The notes beneath the pieces are model-generated. The model had not been told where the DNA came from. It ran no database searches and saw only the letters and a list, made by a program, of their open reading frames with translations. Made by a program: the position numbers and the translations under genes. Positions 62,125 through 64,000 of a stretch of 64,000 nucleotides of DNA are shown here, piece by piece (position 1 is the first letter of the stretch; every line of letters begins with the position of its first letter). Origin of the DNA: Limanda limanda (taxonomy: Eukaryota; Chordata; Actinopteri; Pleuronectiformes; Pleuronectidae); contig NC_083639.1 of the NCBI RefSeq assembly GCF_963576545.1, forward strand, positions 27,855,147 through 27,919,146. Direction: 5' to 3'.

Positions 62125-63946
62125 TGGGAAACGATCCTGCATTTTAACAGACAACTTTTATCCTGTGTGTTGTCTTTGATGTATTTTTGATGTAATATTC
62201 CAAAAGAGCCCAAAAAAGAGTTCTCTACGTTTGCCAACTTCAACCTTCAGAAGATTTAATTTCAGAACCAGAGATCAAAGCAGCTGGATGGTTAATTCTG
62301 CGGAACTCTAACGTGTCTGAGACGTGAATGAGATGCAGAAACGTGAGCGAGCAGAGAAGTTCACAGCGGCCGTTGACAGAGAGTTTGGACCGTGACGGTA
62401 ATTCTATGTAAAGACGTGTTCTGCTGCTGAGCTTTTTCAAATGTTAAATTATTTAAATATCTCATTTACTGCGGCGCAAGCAGGATATTTTTCTTTCCAG
62501 ATTCCACCGCACACCAGGGACCAGATGCCGATTTCAGACCTGCACTGACCGTCCAGATGTTTTCATGAAATGTGAGAAAAGCAAACATCCGAGTCAGTCA
62601 GTCACCCGCGGACGTTCATGTCAGGCTCCTCGTTAAATATCAGGAAAATGAGAAGTCGTACACGTAGAAGATGCTGAAGAAACAAATGCATCCAAATCAA
62701 GATAGATATTTAAACTTCACACATTCGTTTTATTTGGTTGTATTCTATCATTTTCCACTACTTTTGAACTGTTTTAAAATGTATACGTCGGTTTAACAGC
62801 TCATTCAAATCAGTGAAATAAGCCAAATTTAAACCAGTAGCATTTACACAAGATCAGAAAGTGCTGAGTGATGTTCTCGTTTTCTGTCTGTTCTCAATTT
62901 GACCAAAAAATCTCCATAAATACATAACATTCCATGAGGAGAATTCACTGTGGAGTATTTCTGTCATTCACGTGTTTTAAACGTCTTCACCCTTTAGCCT
63001 TTCCTTCCCTAAACGTTTTAAAAGTAAATATTTCACTCAAATGATATTAACTAATATTAAATTTAAATCAGGAATAGATTCCAGACACCAACACCTCGAT
63101 AAAAAAAGCTGCCAGAGTGTAAAGAGAAAACACACATAGTGATTTATACATACTCGTGTAATGTATGATATATTTTTCATTGGGTTTTATTGCTTTGATT
63201 CTTTTATGTCGGACTTTCTTCGACCCACAAATCAAAACAGGCTCATGAAACCCTTTGATTCCCGTCGCTAGTTTATTGTGTAAATGATTGTAACTGTAAA
63301 ATGTGATTACTCTCCTGGTTCACGCTGAACAAACTGTTAACAGAAGCTGTTAAATTTTTCGGGAACTGCAGTAATTAGGTTTAATAACAGACACATTTTC
63401 TAAACAGGGGTTTCTAATTTGTAATTCACAGCTATTAGATCTGCTCGCTGACACGTTTCCACCCAACACTGACAAATTGACGGCAAAATAGAGTGCAAAC
63501 GAGAACCACATTGGTGAGCGGAGGGAAGCCGTCTCTTGGCCCAGTTGGTCAGATGAAAGTGTAACCACATGGAGATCCAGTGAAACCTCGACCGGGCGGC
63601 GCTGGCACAGGGTCGATGATGCTGATCTCACAAACGGGGGGGAAAACAAAGAGCTTTGTGCTTTCAAATCCTTTAATTAACAAAATTATGTATCTGTAAA
63701 AATAGTTTCCCTGCTCAGGTTCACTGAAGTGACCTCCTCAGTAGTAATAATCAATTATTTTATAGAGCACTTTATAAAATCCACCTTAAAAAGTTCAGCA
63801 TGAGTCATAAAATTATCCCTTTTTAAAATGGAACAGGTCAAAACTATTTGATGCAAAAAGAAATAGAAAACAGAAACGAAATCTCAAAAAAAAAAGACTT
63901 TCTGATCAAAGTACAAACTTCAAAGACTTCTACTAAGCCAGTGGAG

Positions 63947-63960
63947 TCGCCCTCTGCTGG
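63947..63960 (-). promoter_or_regulatory. CTCF-like word, reverse
   Basis: The minus strand reads CCAGCAGAGGGCGA, which fits the CTCF core at 13 of 14 positions. Confidence 0.35.
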
Positions 63961-64000
63961 TCATTCGAGAGAATACAGATTTCGGACACTTCCGTATTGG

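Larger units (their letters stand above)
58048..64000. other. right-end region without recognised gene
   Basis: Apart from the listed repeats, 59.5-61.8 and 62.2-64.0 kb are unique-looking AT-rich DNA with no exon that I can support. Confidence 0.5.

Overview
The window reads as nuclear DNA of a ray-finned fish, most likely a percomorph teleost. It has spliced genes with GT-AG introns, very long microsatellites, and several interspersed repeats that I recognise from teleost genomes. There is no bacterial gene organisation. Two protein-coding genes can be supported, and both are confirmed by splice phases that join exactly.

Left part (1 to about 20,330): the 3' part of raly on the plus strand. 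Raly is an hnRNP C-like nuclear RNA-binding protein. Four coding exons are visible (1458-1621, 10010-10132, 12213-12394, 13957-14001), followed by a probable 3'UTR exon from 19212. The RRM-coding exons lie before base 1. The introns hold a roughly 900-bp pyrimidine tract, a 1.15-kb compound tetranucleotide array, a pure 385-bp (CTAT)n array, two hAT-type elements that still carry a BED zinc-finger exon, and a palindromic hAT-like MITE.

Middle (about 20,330-34,020): the raly-asip intergenic interval. I recognise no gene here. It holds old repeats, a second copy of the palindromic MITE, a (GT)55 tract, and a 1-kb repeat with three perfect CTCF-consensus words. Single CTCF-like words in the opposite orientation lie at 20.34 kb and 27.86 kb.

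Right-centre (34,020-36,500): a complete agouti signalling protein gene (asip, asip1 type) on the minus strand, convergent with raly. Three coding exons (36491-36326, 35892-35840, 34594-34436) encode 125 residues: a signal peptide, a basic stretch and the 10-cysteine agouti domain. A splice acceptor 6 nt before the ATG shows that at least one untranslated exon, and the promoter, lie further right.

Right part (36,500-64,000): presumed upstream region of asip, mostly non-coding. It contains a broken Tc1-like transposase, several copies of an old teleost repeat, a promoter-like cluster near 47.5 kb, a 1.2-kb tandem duplication (54.86-57.41 kb) whose second unit has a 122-codon open frame, a 402-bp solo LTR with 5-bp target duplication, and many microsatellites.

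The raly-asip neighbourhood matters functionally. In mouse, Raly is named for the lethal-yellow deletion that places agouti under the Raly promoter. Here the two genes are only about 14 kb apart and face each other, so any boundary between them is of interest.
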